From Parascedosporium putredinis (Eukaryota; Ascomycota; Sordariomycetes; Microascales; Microascaceae): a stretch of DNA of 64,000 nucleotides. Within the stretch, counting starts at the first letter, position 1, and every line of letters begins with the position of its first letter. The stretch is from positions 1,488,001-1,552,000 of the forward strand of contig CASHTG010000019.1 of the NCBI GenBank assembly GCA_949357655.1, read 5' to 3'. Under the pieces are notes generated by a model, which was not told where the DNA came from, did not search any database, and saw only the letters and a program-made list of their open reading frames with translations. The translations under genes and the position numbers were made by a program. Below, one piece after another: positions 11,191 to 22,428 of the stretch.

Positions 11191-12905
11191 ATTGTCAAGT
11201 ATAATTTCCGAAATGCGCGCCAGTGGGGAACACTGCGGGACGATGATCGGGATTCGGGGCGTGTCGCTCAGTCCGGGGAGGAGGGGGTTGCCGGAGGATC
11301 GGGGGTCACGCGAGAACAGGCTGCGTTTGGGTGGCCGGGGGTGTGGGAAATAGAGCTTTTGGCCAACGACCCGAGCAGCTTCGTATCTGAGAGCCTGAAC
11401 TCTGGTATGTTAAAGCTGCAAGTGTAGCGACTGGGCGATTACGGCGTTGAGGCGTGCGTGCGTGAGGGAGAGGAAGCGAAAAGACCCCGAGCGCCTTTTT
11501 TTTGGGCTAGGAACTTTTATTGCTAGGGCAGGAAGCACTGAATCGCCAATTCAATCGACGTGGAAGGTGGTCTCGAGGCAGGCTCGGTGACCAGCTTCAA
11601 GCCACACTTGAGCCACAGTCGTCCGCCTCGTTTTGGCGGGGTCTTGTGGCACTTCTAGAATAACACGTGACCCTCAGGCTACAGCGCTCTTCCCTGAAAG
11701 CCCAGCCCCGTTAGGCGATCGACAGTATGAAGCAACGGCCTGGTTTCATTTGAAGCTACCAGTTTGGAGATACTAATCCACTATCCGTAGATCAGGTTAA
11801 CCAGAAGTAATGAATTTATGGCCTATCTGGTATACTCAAATAGGTACAACCACGTTGGATCAGCGGCTTTTTTCTCTCCCTGTTCCTTTGGCTGGTTGTC
11901 TTGGCCCCTCATCTGCCATCAAGCCAGGGTTGGTTGCAGACAGGCAGCCTCGAGGTGGAACAAAAAGATATTGATCAATTGCAACACCGCTTGCCCCACA
12001 GATAAGCCGCGGTCGCCGTGCTTTCTAGATCGCCATCACTAGCCATGAAGAGCGTAGAAATGCGGAGGAGAAAGGATACATCACGGACAAGAAAATGAAG
12101 TATCTAGTACAAGACTCGTGATCTTCAACAAGTCGCTCTACTTGCATGCCTCATTCAACGTCAATTTCGGATGTGAATCACAAGAAGAAATGGCAGAGCT
12201 CTAGAACACCCTAAATGTCTTTGGCGAGAAGGGGGTGTTTCTGGCCTTGTCCCACACGCCCCTCTCCCCTGGTCATCCTGTCCGCGGGCTCGCCTCATCG
12301 TGCTCGAGCCGAGAGGCGTTGTCGCGGGAGAGACTGCGATTGGAACCGCGAGAGGATATTACACGCCGAGACCACAACAGAAGCAGGAGCGCAGAATGCA
12401 TTCCCCTCCCTTCTATCATTTTCCTTGCGGTGCTTGGACTCGTGGACGCAACGAGATTGAGAAATATGCTGCACAGCCATCTAAGGGATAGCTCCGCGAT
12501 CCAAGGCGCTAGTTTCCAATCATCTGCTTCAAAACCAAAGTGTACGCGGGAGTGAGATTTGATCTACAGCCGACCTCATCGTGGAATACCGGGGTGTTCG
12601 GCTCATGTGGATATCGCAAACGTTTCCTGGTGAGTTTGGCGGAAAGACTAAGGCAGGTAAGATTGGTGATTTGGCGGTGGTCCAATCACTGTCTCCAGCG
12701 TGGTGGTTCATGCTGACGCCAATGGTAGTACGGTCGTCAGCGGGCGCGCCAATAAGCGCAGGCCGTTACACCAGCAAAAGAAGGACAGCAAGCCGAAGCG
12801 GAAAAACGGCGCAGGCCACATCCAATTCGCCAGTGCCGGAGAAGACAGGGAGTGGCCCTCTTGCGTGATGCTGAACCACCAGGCTGCAGCGGCATCGCCT
12901 GAGCG

Positions 12906-12926
12906 GACACACACACACACACACAC
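12906..12926. repeat. AC dinucleotide microsatellite
   Basis: About ten uninterrupted AC units, followed by a short C run. No gene overlaps it. Confidence 0.9.
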
Positions 12927-13097
12927 CCCCTTCAGTTGAATGATGTGTCGCGGCGATGGAGGATGCATCCGGGAAGCACTTTCAAGGGCCGTCGCAGCCA
13001 AGGACTTGAAGAAATTCAAGCATGGTTCACGCTCGTCCTCCCCTATCCCAACGCCCACGCCCTCCCCATTCGACACAACTCCATGCAGCTTCCGCGC

Positions 13098-13124
13098 GGG
13101 GAGGGGAGGGGAGGAGGAGAGGGG
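13098..13124 (+). other. G-quadruplex candidate
   Basis: Four runs of four G: 13098-13101, 13103-13106, 13108-13111 and 13121-13124. The first two loops are single A residues. This fits the standard G4 pattern. Any activity is inference. Confidence 0.6.
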
Positions 13125-16100
13125 AGGACGGCCGGTCTGCGGGTATCAATTGACACACACGCACCGCTCTGATGACGAGGAACTTATTAATAAACACCGC
13201 AACAGCTCGTACGACCACAAGGCTCCTGTCACGCTGGTGTTGACCCTAGCACCCCCTTCTCAGCACACCTTTTGCTAGCTGTGGCCCGTTCCCGCCTCTT
13301 GTCTTCCAGTTGCATCCGCTTCGGTCGCGGGGCCTGGATAGGGCCTGTTGTATCGGTTGGCTATGCCGGTAGGACAGCCACCTATTCGCAGAATTTCGCT
13401 TCATGCATGAAGCGAACACGACCACAATGTCGCAGACGGGAGCCGACATGGCCTGGGATAATACAAGGACGCGCTCTCTTTGTTTTGTTCCTCCCTTCCC
13501 TCTTTTGGTAGCTCTCCCTGACTGCCGACACCCCAAAAGGTTGTCCTGCCACTGTTGTGGTAACATTCCCGCTGCAGGTGGGATTGTGCCACAACTATTG
13601 GACTATTCTTGGTTCTTCCCTTTATTGACCTGTAATCACATCCACGCTTCTGCATTACTCCCGTATAAGCCCGTTCAAAGCTCGGTACTATACAGCAGAA
13701 ACTATACATCATCGCCAAAGAGCGGTGATGGTACGTGCCACTCCTCCTCCCCCTTCCTAGCTTTCTTCCTCTTTCCCCTATTCCCCGGGTTCTCGACCGT
13801 GTTTAGACTCTCTTTGCTTGAGTTGCCGCCTACAAGGTATATTCTTTGTGCAACAGACGAGACGGGCCGAGACTCGATGAATGGGTCGACGATGCCGCCC
13901 TCCTTCTTTGGAATCGTATCTTCATTGGCGTGTATTACGAGACAACTCTTGCGTTGCTAGAACTCCGACAAGCTAATTTTTGACCTCTACGGATCACCTA
14001 CACGGCCTACCATTGGCAAGTAATTGAACCGCTATATGTTACTCCCATAATATGGGTTACCCCGTGAGCCTTGAAGTTGTTGTGGAAGAGCGTAATGCGA
14101 CCACATTCCACGCTCTCTAGTTCCTCCTGTCTCTTTACTGGTCGATGGTTATGGGTCTGCGACTCTGCAAGTGCTTCCTTTTTCAAATTGCGCGCCTGCA
14201 GGTCTTTGTTTCTTGTCCATTGACGCGACGGAGTGGAATCACGCCTGATAGTCTTGACAATACACAACCGCGCCTCTCTAGCCGACATGTAGGAGAGTCC
14301 AAAAGTCCCCCTCAAATCTCTAGCTAGAAATTGGTCTCTATCTCTATACAAAAGCTATCTTGACTCATAAACCGAGGTAGTCATAAGAAGCTGAAGTTTG
14401 GAACGATCCTGAGGCTTGTCATCATGCAATGTAGTTACTGCCCTTGGTAGGAGATCTTATTCGGCCCTGTCGCTCGTGCCTCGTGGCGGAGCAAGGGGCG
14501 CACCGAAATACACCTGTGATTCCACATTCTACTGGATAGGTAGATTGAACCACAGGCTTTAACCAATATCACGATTGCGTCACCGAGGGGCTCACGAGGG
14601 ACCAAGTCAGAGGTCGGCAAGGTGAGGCGCGCCTCGTGATTTCGACCCAAGCACCGATGACTTGAAGGATCCCCGCCGTCATCGCCATGCCTGTAGGCAG
14701 ATTACGGGGGTCAGAGTTTCGCAACCAAACCTCCGGGACCCTGTAAGGAACTTCTGATAACTTACTGAGCACGCCTCATCTAGGCACCTTGTGGGGTGCT
14801 CTGTCAAAATAGCTCCAATACGACAGTGCGCGCCTCTCCTCATTCGGTGTGATGTGTCTGATCTCCCGGGTGAAGCCGGTGCCACCTCCGATGCTCTTCT
14901 TATTTTTCTAGAAAAGATCTAGACGAGCTGACATGAAGGCAAGGCGGGGAGGATGTGTTCCTCGAACATCAAACCTCGACCTATTCAGCTCAACTAAATT
15001 GGCTGTTGGGCTTCCCTCTTCTTGTACGCTCTTCAATCCTTGCCTTTGATTCTTATTTCTTACACATAGGAAAGGGCTGGGCTATTAGCACAGGTGCTTA
15101 AACAACGAGTAGAGTACAAGGGAGATAGCTATCGACCCGACCTCGGGGTTCCCCGCGCAATGAGAGTGGGGACCGGTTTCTAGAAGGTGATGAAACGAGG
15201 CTCCAGAGAATCAATCATCAGGCGTCAAGGGGAGCCGAAGCGGTAAACAATGAGTGAAAAAAAAAAAAAAAGAGTCGGATCAAGCCTCATAGTCATCTAC
15301 CGCGAGAAATGAGAGGAGCTAAGTCCAGGAGGGTCCGGGCAAGGCTACACCTCTGCGCCTCCTTCCGGGCGGGCGGACGGGATGATAGCCCATGGTGGCG
15401 GGGTAAATTTATTCTTGTCCCAGGACAAAAATAACCACCGCTCAATAAGAGATCTAAATCAAGGAGGCGGCGTGTTCCCTACGAGACTGGGGAGTTAAAG
15501 CCCACAACTCGTGTGTAATGGTTCCCCATATTGACTTCTATATTACTCATTTGGCCCCATCCTTCTGCCCGCAATCCATAATTCCCGTTTTTTGTGGCTT
15601 TCGTTCCCGAAACAAGAAAAGCGAGGGCACGGATGTGGATGGGAGGCGCACACACGCGGTGGGTGTGATGAGATTGAATCAAATGAGACCATGGGCTCAT
15701 GAGCACGGAGAATTAGGGCCGGAAGGGCGGTCCTGGGGGTGCTCTGGTCACACTCTTCTTTCCCTGTGGGCCTCTGCTCAGAGCGGAGGAACTCCTCTAA
15801 CAGCTCTAAATGCGAGCGAGGCGGACCAGGCGAACCAAGGGGACTCTTCCTAATCGAATTGAACCTTCCCACATGGAGCGAAGAGACCGAATCGAGGATC
15901 AAGGTCCAAATTGGGAGAAAGTCTAGGCAGAAGGGGATTCGAACTGGGCTGTTTGTCACGAAGAAATGTGTACAGCTTGAGCAGGGTTCTGTAGTCTTTG
16001 GAGAGGACCGCACTCGGTGTAACTCGTACTGATAATCGCCTGAAGCTTCATGCCGTAGCGGGACGTCAAACACTGCAAGTTTTGTTCAGCAAGGGTCTAG

Positions 16101-16391
16101 CAAAATCAAAATTCAGGGAGGCACTTCATGGAAGAAACCTGTCAAGCGCAGGCGGCTGGCCGAAGGGTCCACTATAGGTAGCTGGAGAACGCTCCGTAGA
16201 GACTTGGGGGTAAGATTTTTAGCGACGGATGGGGAGATATGTCTAGTGAAAACGGAGATGCAGGTTTCAGCAAGAGTAGAGCATTCGGAGGATCAGCACG
16301 GCGCAGCGGATAGAGATCAATGAGATTGATTTAGATGACTAGTGGAGCGTTCGAAGAGAATTGGCATGGGGAGGCCATGGCATTAACTCGT

Positions 16392-16413
16392 AAAAAAAAA
16401 AAAAAAAAAAAAA
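16392..16413. repeat. Poly(A) run of 22
   Basis: Uninterrupted A tract on the plus strand in the gene desert. It could be a remnant of a retroposed poly(A) tail, but the sequence before it shows no coding remnant or target-site duplication that I can see, so a simple homopolymer is the safer reading. Confidence 0.85.
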
Positions 16414-19161
16414 GCTTCTCTTTGTCCCCCTTTGTTCCTTCCTTCCTATGAAGGGCTCCATCAAAGAGCGTATGAGTTGTGAGTCGGCTGGGGCCACCTT
16501 TTCCCCGTCGTACTAAGCCGAGGGGGCAGTCAGACAGCGCAAGCCGCACTTGAAGCTAGTTCCCAGCTCTTCACTATCTTGCAAGTGGCCTACCCATCCA
16601 AGGAGGGAGGGGGATTGTAGGCCTAGCTTAAGTACCCATCAAAGTGATACGAGATAGGTCAATATCATCACGTCCGGACTTCCGCTTTCAGTACTCGAAC
16701 CGAGGAAATCTAGTGGTGTAATCGAAGGGCCCTTCGATGGGGGAAAACGGAGAGCACTAGCTGTGATGTAAGAATGCAACACTAGCCAAGCCCATCGTGT
16801 TCGCGATCAATTGATAAGCGTTAAGTGCCTCAACGGCGAGGTAACCGAAAACAGGATGGTGAGAGATATTGAAGAAGGAACATGGGGGCAAGGTGCGCTC
16901 GACTAGCAAGGGTGTTTTGTCGATCACAGAAGAATTTGAAGCCTGCGGGCTTAACGTCTGTCACTGTGGATGGGATAGAGGACACCAACGCTAATTCTGG
17001 AAGCTCGAACTGCTCTCTCCGTCCGGCGCTAGCAACCTAGCGCAACAAACGTCAATGTTCCGAGCTGATTCGCCAATGCATCGATGGATGATTTGGACCA
17101 AGACCCGTGGGGTAGATCAATTTGATCCACCCTTCCAGTTGAGTGCTCCCCTTCTGTCACTTTCCGCTCGCTAGCCATTGTGTATTAGTGCGAAGGTTGA
17201 CGGAATGGATCCATTGAATCCATTGATCAGTGCACAAAACCCCGCTGGCTTCGTTGACATGGGGTGGTCGGGAGAGAGGCAAAGACCCCTACGACCCAGC
17301 CGGGGAGCTCGCTCCCATCTCCGCGCCGATTTCTCGAAATTACAAAGCCCCAAGTATTGTCTCTTTTGCCCGTTTGGCCCTGAGGCAGACAGAGACAGGC
17401 AAGGGGAAGTCGGATCAGCGGCCACTGCTTGAATCCTCCCGTCCGCTCCCCTTTCCCGCTTTGTCTCCTTGCCCCCGGCCTGGCCATCCCGCCCGCCCAA
17501 GGCAAACCAGGCATCCTGGAAGAATTACTCGAAGACCCCCTGCTTGCCGAACGAGCCAGGGGCTACCATGACTCGTGGGCACACGCGCAGCTTCATTTCT
17601 CAGCTCAACCGACATCAATTGAACAAACCTGCTGGATTGAATTGACCACGCCCTTCAGCGAATTAGGTGGGCACACAACCCTGAACTTCAAAAGCGCGAG
17701 GTCTAGAACGAAGGGAAGGGGGTTAGACCCTGGGGACACGGGGGCACTGGGAGAGCAGAGCATCAACTGATACTGGTCCCCTGGGCTACATGCACCCTCC
17801 CTCATCATCTTAAAATTACACTCACCTGCGACACAGATGAGCCCAAATGAGGTCCTTCGAGTCGCTTGCCGGGAATAACGCTCTCGAAACATTTCGGGCT
17901 TCTTTGATGGCTGACCAGAGCCTAGCGTCCATCAACCTTTTCGGACAAGCTAAAGCCAATCTCTCAACGGCGCCCCTCGCTCACCCGCCTGCTTTAGTGC
18001 CTGTCTGAACTTGTCTGGACTGGCGCGAACCCCCACTTCGTGGCCCTTCCTCTTCCCCGGGCGCGATGTACCCTTCTTGGCCCTCAACAGACAGGGGATC
18101 ACCGGCTTCCCGAAGCCGGTACGGCGCCAATTTATCACGTGTGGACGAAAGGTCCAGTCCCCGTGAAGCTGAAGACCTAGAGAGAGTGAACTGAACTGGC
18201 AAAACTGGCAGGGGGCCCAGAATGATAGGGTGCTGCTCATGTTTTCTCCCAGGCGTTTTTCACGGGCCGGGCGGTGATCCCCACCGGCTGACTGTATCCT
18301 AATAATCCTTCCGTCAGGGAATTGAAGAAGGGCTGGGACTCGAAGAAACCGCTCTATATTGAATGCCGTACGCCAGGCTTTGTGGCACCAACCATGGGCT
18401 TTCCAACGGGAAACGGGATGGCTCGGCCTTCTAGAGATGCTGTTTTGCTTGTCGGCTTCTATTGAGGCGGCCAACTTCGGTGCAAGCTTGACTTAGGGCA
18501 GACTCGCATTCACGTTGTCCCGCTCCTTCCCTCTAGTCCTCGTTCATGCCTTGAGCGAGGCTGGCTCATCTCAGTGCTCCCTTCCGTTGATTCAATCAAT
18601 GGTACTATAATAAGGGCCTTCCATATCAAGGCACACAAATGTACCTGTTCCAGCTTCGATGGTTGCAACACAGTCATTGGAATGGATCAATTACACTTCC
18701 CGTCCGTGGCCAGATCAACTCGGAGGAGATGTGCGATCCCGAGCGCTCCAGCCCCATTATGATGCGTATGGTATCTTTTGATGCCTCTTGATGGAACGTT
18801 GACATCCTTTCATTTGTTTCCATTTCCTCATCCCGAAAGCGAGTGCGGCACCTCATGATGCCCCGTGATGCCCCGTCACGCCGAGACGATTGGGGTGGGA
18901 GTGTGGCTGAGGAGGTGAAAATGCCCCTGATCCATCCCACCGGTATCCAATCTGAGAGGCTCGCGCCGTGGTGACTCAGGGTTGGTCCTCGGGAGCAATT
19001 AACAGTTTTGTTGGTTTAGGTTCTGACCATGTATTATCCATAGATGGATGCTGATCTGGCACTCGCTAATACAGGATTTTCACGCACCGTGGCTCTTCTT
19101 CAATTGATCAACGATGTACCAAGTAGGCATCAGCTGCCAACATGACAATCACCCGCGCTGG

Positions 19162-19224
19162 AAAAGAAAAAGAAAAAGAAACAAAGAAAAAGAAAAAGAA
19201 AAAGAAAAAAAGAAAAGAAAAGCA
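19162..19224. repeat. GAAAAA purine repeat tract
   Basis: About 60 bases of almost pure A and G, mostly repeats of GAAAAA with one C interruption and a final longer A run. Low-complexity sequence in the gene desert. Confidence 0.85.
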
Positions 19225-20439
19225 CCCGTGTCACAGATTGTTCATGCGCGAGTTTTGGTCCCTCTTACCTAGTTCCGCGCTTGGTGTCACCCTAAAGAGC
19301 GTTCGGCCAACGAGGAATGGAGACACCTCCCCCACGCGCCTATCCCACCTTCCGCTGGTGGGTGGCCAAACCCCGACCGGCCGCAGAAACGGTCTGGCAG
19401 TGGTTTTTCCACTCCCACCTCACCTGCAACGTCAACGCCGATGCCGAAATATGACCTTGCCATTTTGCGACAAGAGCAGGTGGACAAAAAAGAATAAAGA
19501 GGAAAAAGGAGGCAATTTTCTTTAGGGCTCCTCTCACTAGGAAAAACGAAGCGAAATAGTGCCTGCTCTTTCGCTCCCTCCCTCAAGTCTACATGGAACT
19601 TGAGCCAAGAAGAAAAGTGGGTGTTGTAAACCAAAAGGGGTGGGGATTTTGGCCACCCCCTCCCCGGAAATTGTAACAAAGAGACCTTTCTCCTATACTT
19701 GGCAGAAAAACCTCGCTCAATCTTTCCGTCGCTAGCCAATCGTGGTTAGAAGGCATTTGGAAAGAAGAAAGACTTGATCAATTCTTATGTGATATCATGT
19801 TTTTTTTTTGAGGGCGTGTTTGCCTACGCTGCGCCCCTCTTGCGACTTATTCGCTAAGGCGCTGGTGCACAAGAACCACGAGCCGGGTGTGGCAATGACA
19901 TTAGATGGCACCCACTTGGCGAGGGCAGCGGAATGCAACACTCGGGCTTCGTGACTCCCTCTCACTGACGTTCGACTCTCGATGGAACGTTGTGGGAGCG
20001 TGAATCGAGCGCGAGCCTCAATTGAAGCAAAGTTCTGCCTAGCCTCACGTTATCTGACTCATGTACTTCTTTTCTTGAACTTCCTTTTCGAGAGGTACGC
20101 TTTTTTCGTCACAGATCAATGGGAGAGAGCATGGAGACTGCGTGTAAGATGGAGAATGATAGTATGGATAGAATTGATGGATGCAAACTTTAGTCATTTC
20201 TGGTTCCCTGGGGACCTAAGCAAAACGTCTCTAAAGCGCCTAAACAGCAACCCCGCAAAAAAACAAACAGAATCCACATCGAGACTAGATTTGATGCGTA
20301 GCCCTGAGCAAACGAAATGTTCCACCTGGTATACCAATTCATGTACTGGGGCCGTCTAAGAAGTTGGCAAGAGAACAATACCAAAAACCGCCCGAAATAA
20401 TCCCAATCTGAGCCCGCAACTCCAATGTACCTTGCCTTT

Positions 20440-20600
20440 CCCATAAAGAAAGAAGAAAAAAAGAAGAAAAAGAAAGAGTGAAGAAGGAATCAAAAGCAGC
20501 CAAAAGAAGAGAGAGAGTGGCTGTTGAATAGAGAAAAAAAGAAAGAAAAAAGAAAAAAAAAAGCAGGAGGATGAAGAAGAAGAAGAAGTGGAAGAAACTC
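20440..20600. repeat. Purine-rich tract downstream of the Myb-like gene
   Basis: About 160 bases, nearly all A and G on the plus strand, including several GAA repeats near 20570-20590. It starts about 35 bases beyond the stop codon of the minus-strand regulator, so in its transcript it would be a pyrimidine-rich 3' UTR. Confidence 0.8.
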
Positions 20601-20634
20601 CAGATTCGGCCAAACCCGACCCATCAGTAGTACC

Positions 20635-22308
20635 CTAACAAGGATGTTGAGAGTAATACTGATTGATTGGATTTACGGGATGTTGGAGCCCGGCCGTCGT
20701 CTGTAGTCCACCCATGCTTGGCTGGTAGGCAGTGCTGCTCTCTTCTGTCACCGTATTGCTAGTATCTACCGCGGTGCGGTCGTCGACTTGCCGATACAGC
20801 TCCTCCCGTTGTGCATCCGTCATTTCCGTCGTAAAGGAGTGCATTGGCTGCTGCTGACGACGGACCTCGAACTCGATCCTGCCCGAGGCACCTCTGCCGC
20901 CGCGCTCTTTCGCCGGTCGGCGTCGAGAGCGGGCTTTGGTGTCCGGGTTCAGCCAAAGATCCTCGAGGCCCATCTCTACGAGCTTGCACTCAATGTTGTT
21001 GGCGTTGAAGCCAAGGTTTGCCCCGCCCCCGCGCTCGTTGAACTTGCCCGCTATTCGCTGGTACCTCTCCTTCTCGTCTTCGAAGTAGAGCTCTCGCAGT
21101 AGATCTTCCTGCCAAGCGACGTACAGGTTAGATAAGATCTTTGCGCCACAAGCCATCTTCAAGGAGACGGGGACCTCTCGCTTACATCTTTGGCAGGCCA
21201 AATCACCCATCGTTGTTTCGCCCGCGTAAGCTTCATCTGCAGAGCCGCCTTTTCGGGCTTCTTGCCGAAGCGTGCCGCAAAGGCGTCTCCGATCTGGTCC
21301 CACATGGTCTTCCCCTTGGTGTCCTTGAACTTCATTCTCAGTTCCAAGAGATAGCGCTCCTCTTCTGGGATCTCCGGCTTGAACTGCATCTGGTCGCTGG
21401 GCTCCAGGCGCTCTGGACGCGCGGCGGGTCTCGCCTTTGGCTTGCTGGCCTTTTTCTGGACCTTGCCCTCGGCGATTTTGCTGCGAGGAGGCTTTGGGCT
21501 ATTGGCTGGCATCGGGTAGACGGGGGTGCGTAGGGGACTGCGTAGGGTCCGGGCCCAGCGCGGGGGTTGGCGGCAGAGGGTGATGGTGATGGGGGTTCTG
21601 CGGCGAGTGAAGAGGTAGAGGGGAGTGAAGCATAGAAGGTCCATGGACCGAGATCTGAGGATGAGAGTGCCGCTCCATCATCTGGGGGTGGATGCCAATG
21701 CCAGGGTAAAAGTCCTCGTCTGTCTGGATCCGGCTTTCCGAGACGCCAAAATGGCCAAAGTATGGGGCGGGAGGCTCGGGAATTTCGTCTTGGCCGGGAT
21801 CGCCCGTCACGTACGCCATGTTGAAATGTCCTTGCTCTTCTGTGCTCTCCTGGGGGCCGGTGGGCATAGGGGAGCCGGACTGGCTAGTGGTTGTGCTCAC
21901 GTCAAACGTGGAAGCCCAATACATCTGCGTGGTTGCCGGGGGCGTGGGCTGCTGGTGACCCGAGCCGGTAGGGGATGCGGTGTAGTGCTGGGCCAGCTTC
22001 GCCGTGTGTTGCATAGGAGGCGAGCTCGCGGAGGAGATGGGCGTGAGGAGGTTGGGCTCGCAGGAAGCCGGGTAGGCAAAGGGGGAGACCTGGGGTGGAG
22101 TAAGCACCGACTGTCGGCGTTGATAATAAGAATTGCGCAGAAGCGCGAGCGTAGCCTCTTCACTTACGGCAGTCGTATAAGGGTTGTCGGAGTAGTTCGC
22201 GGGGCACACCTGCTGGGCCGGTGGCCGGGAACAGTCCAATGCTGGGGACCTTAGCCCGTGACAGTCCTGACGTGCGCTCACGGGTGTTATGTAGGTCTGG
22301 TTTGTCAT
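20635..22308 (-). CDS. Myb/SANT-like DNA-binding regulator (two frame breaks)
   Basis: Probable nuclear DNA-binding protein. I do not recognise a named orthologue. Two exons: 22308-21186 and 21108-20635, joined by a GT-AG intron (donor GTAAGC, branch TCTAAC, acceptor TTGGCAG), about 532 residues. The first 250 residues are Pro/Ser/Gln/His-rich and disordered, with an HHHH tract. A Lys/Arg-rich stretch (PPRSKIAEGKVQKKASKPK) follows. Then comes a helical domain, EERYLLELRMKFKDTKGKTM through WDQIGDAFAARFGKK and LQMKLTRAKQRWVIWPAKD, with the spaced aromatic residues of Myb/SANT domains. It continues after the intron as EDLLRELYFEDEKERYQRIA. Two added bases, in GGG 21545-21547 and GGGGG 21522-21526 (plus strand), are needed to join the Pro-rich part to the domain. 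TATATATA at 22421-22428 lies about 115 bp upstream of the ATG. It is the only gene in a 26.7-kb interval. Confidence 0.82.
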
Positions 22309-22420
22309 GACGGAGATCAAGGTCGACTAGGAAGACAAGAAACGCGACGGTGGTGTGAGCGCCGGAAGTCTCGAGGATGAGAGAAGGGCTAGGTCAGGAA
22401 ATGCGGGAGATGGGTTGGTG

Positions 22421-22428
22421 TATATATA
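22421..22428 (-). promoter_or_regulatory. TATA-like element of the Myb-like gene
   Basis: TATATATA about 115 bp upstream of the start codon on the minus strand. A pyrimidine-rich stretch (as read on the minus strand) lies further upstream at about 22556-22625. Confidence 0.45.

Larger units (their letters stand above)
11191..20634. other. Gene desert, left part (9.4 kb)
   Basis: No gene supported. The longest ORFs (for example a 185-codon ATG ORF at 13403-13960 and minus-strand frames near 15.5-16.1 and 18.0-18.5 kb) show no motif, no splice signals that link them and no biased third-position use. Contents that can be named are an AC microsatellite at 12906-12926, a G-run cluster at 13098-13124, poly(A) at 15257-15271 and 16392-16413, and A/G tracts at 19162-19224 and 20440-20600. 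There is no obvious transposon end or long internal repeat. It lies upstream of TFIIS and downstream of the Myb-like gene. Confidence 0.55.

Noticed and set aside
13403..13960. 185-codon plus-strand ATG ORF in the gene desert
   Set aside because: Composition is not protein-like over its length, no motif recognised, no promoter or intron context; length is possible by chance in a desert this size.
15930..16000. tRNA-like B box (GATTCGAAC) on the minus strand
   Set aside because: The flanking bases cannot form the five-pair T stem and no matching acceptor or D arm is present.
16392..16413. Poly(A) tract as evidence of a non-LTR retroposon
   Set aside because: No upstream ORF remnant and no target-site duplication visible.
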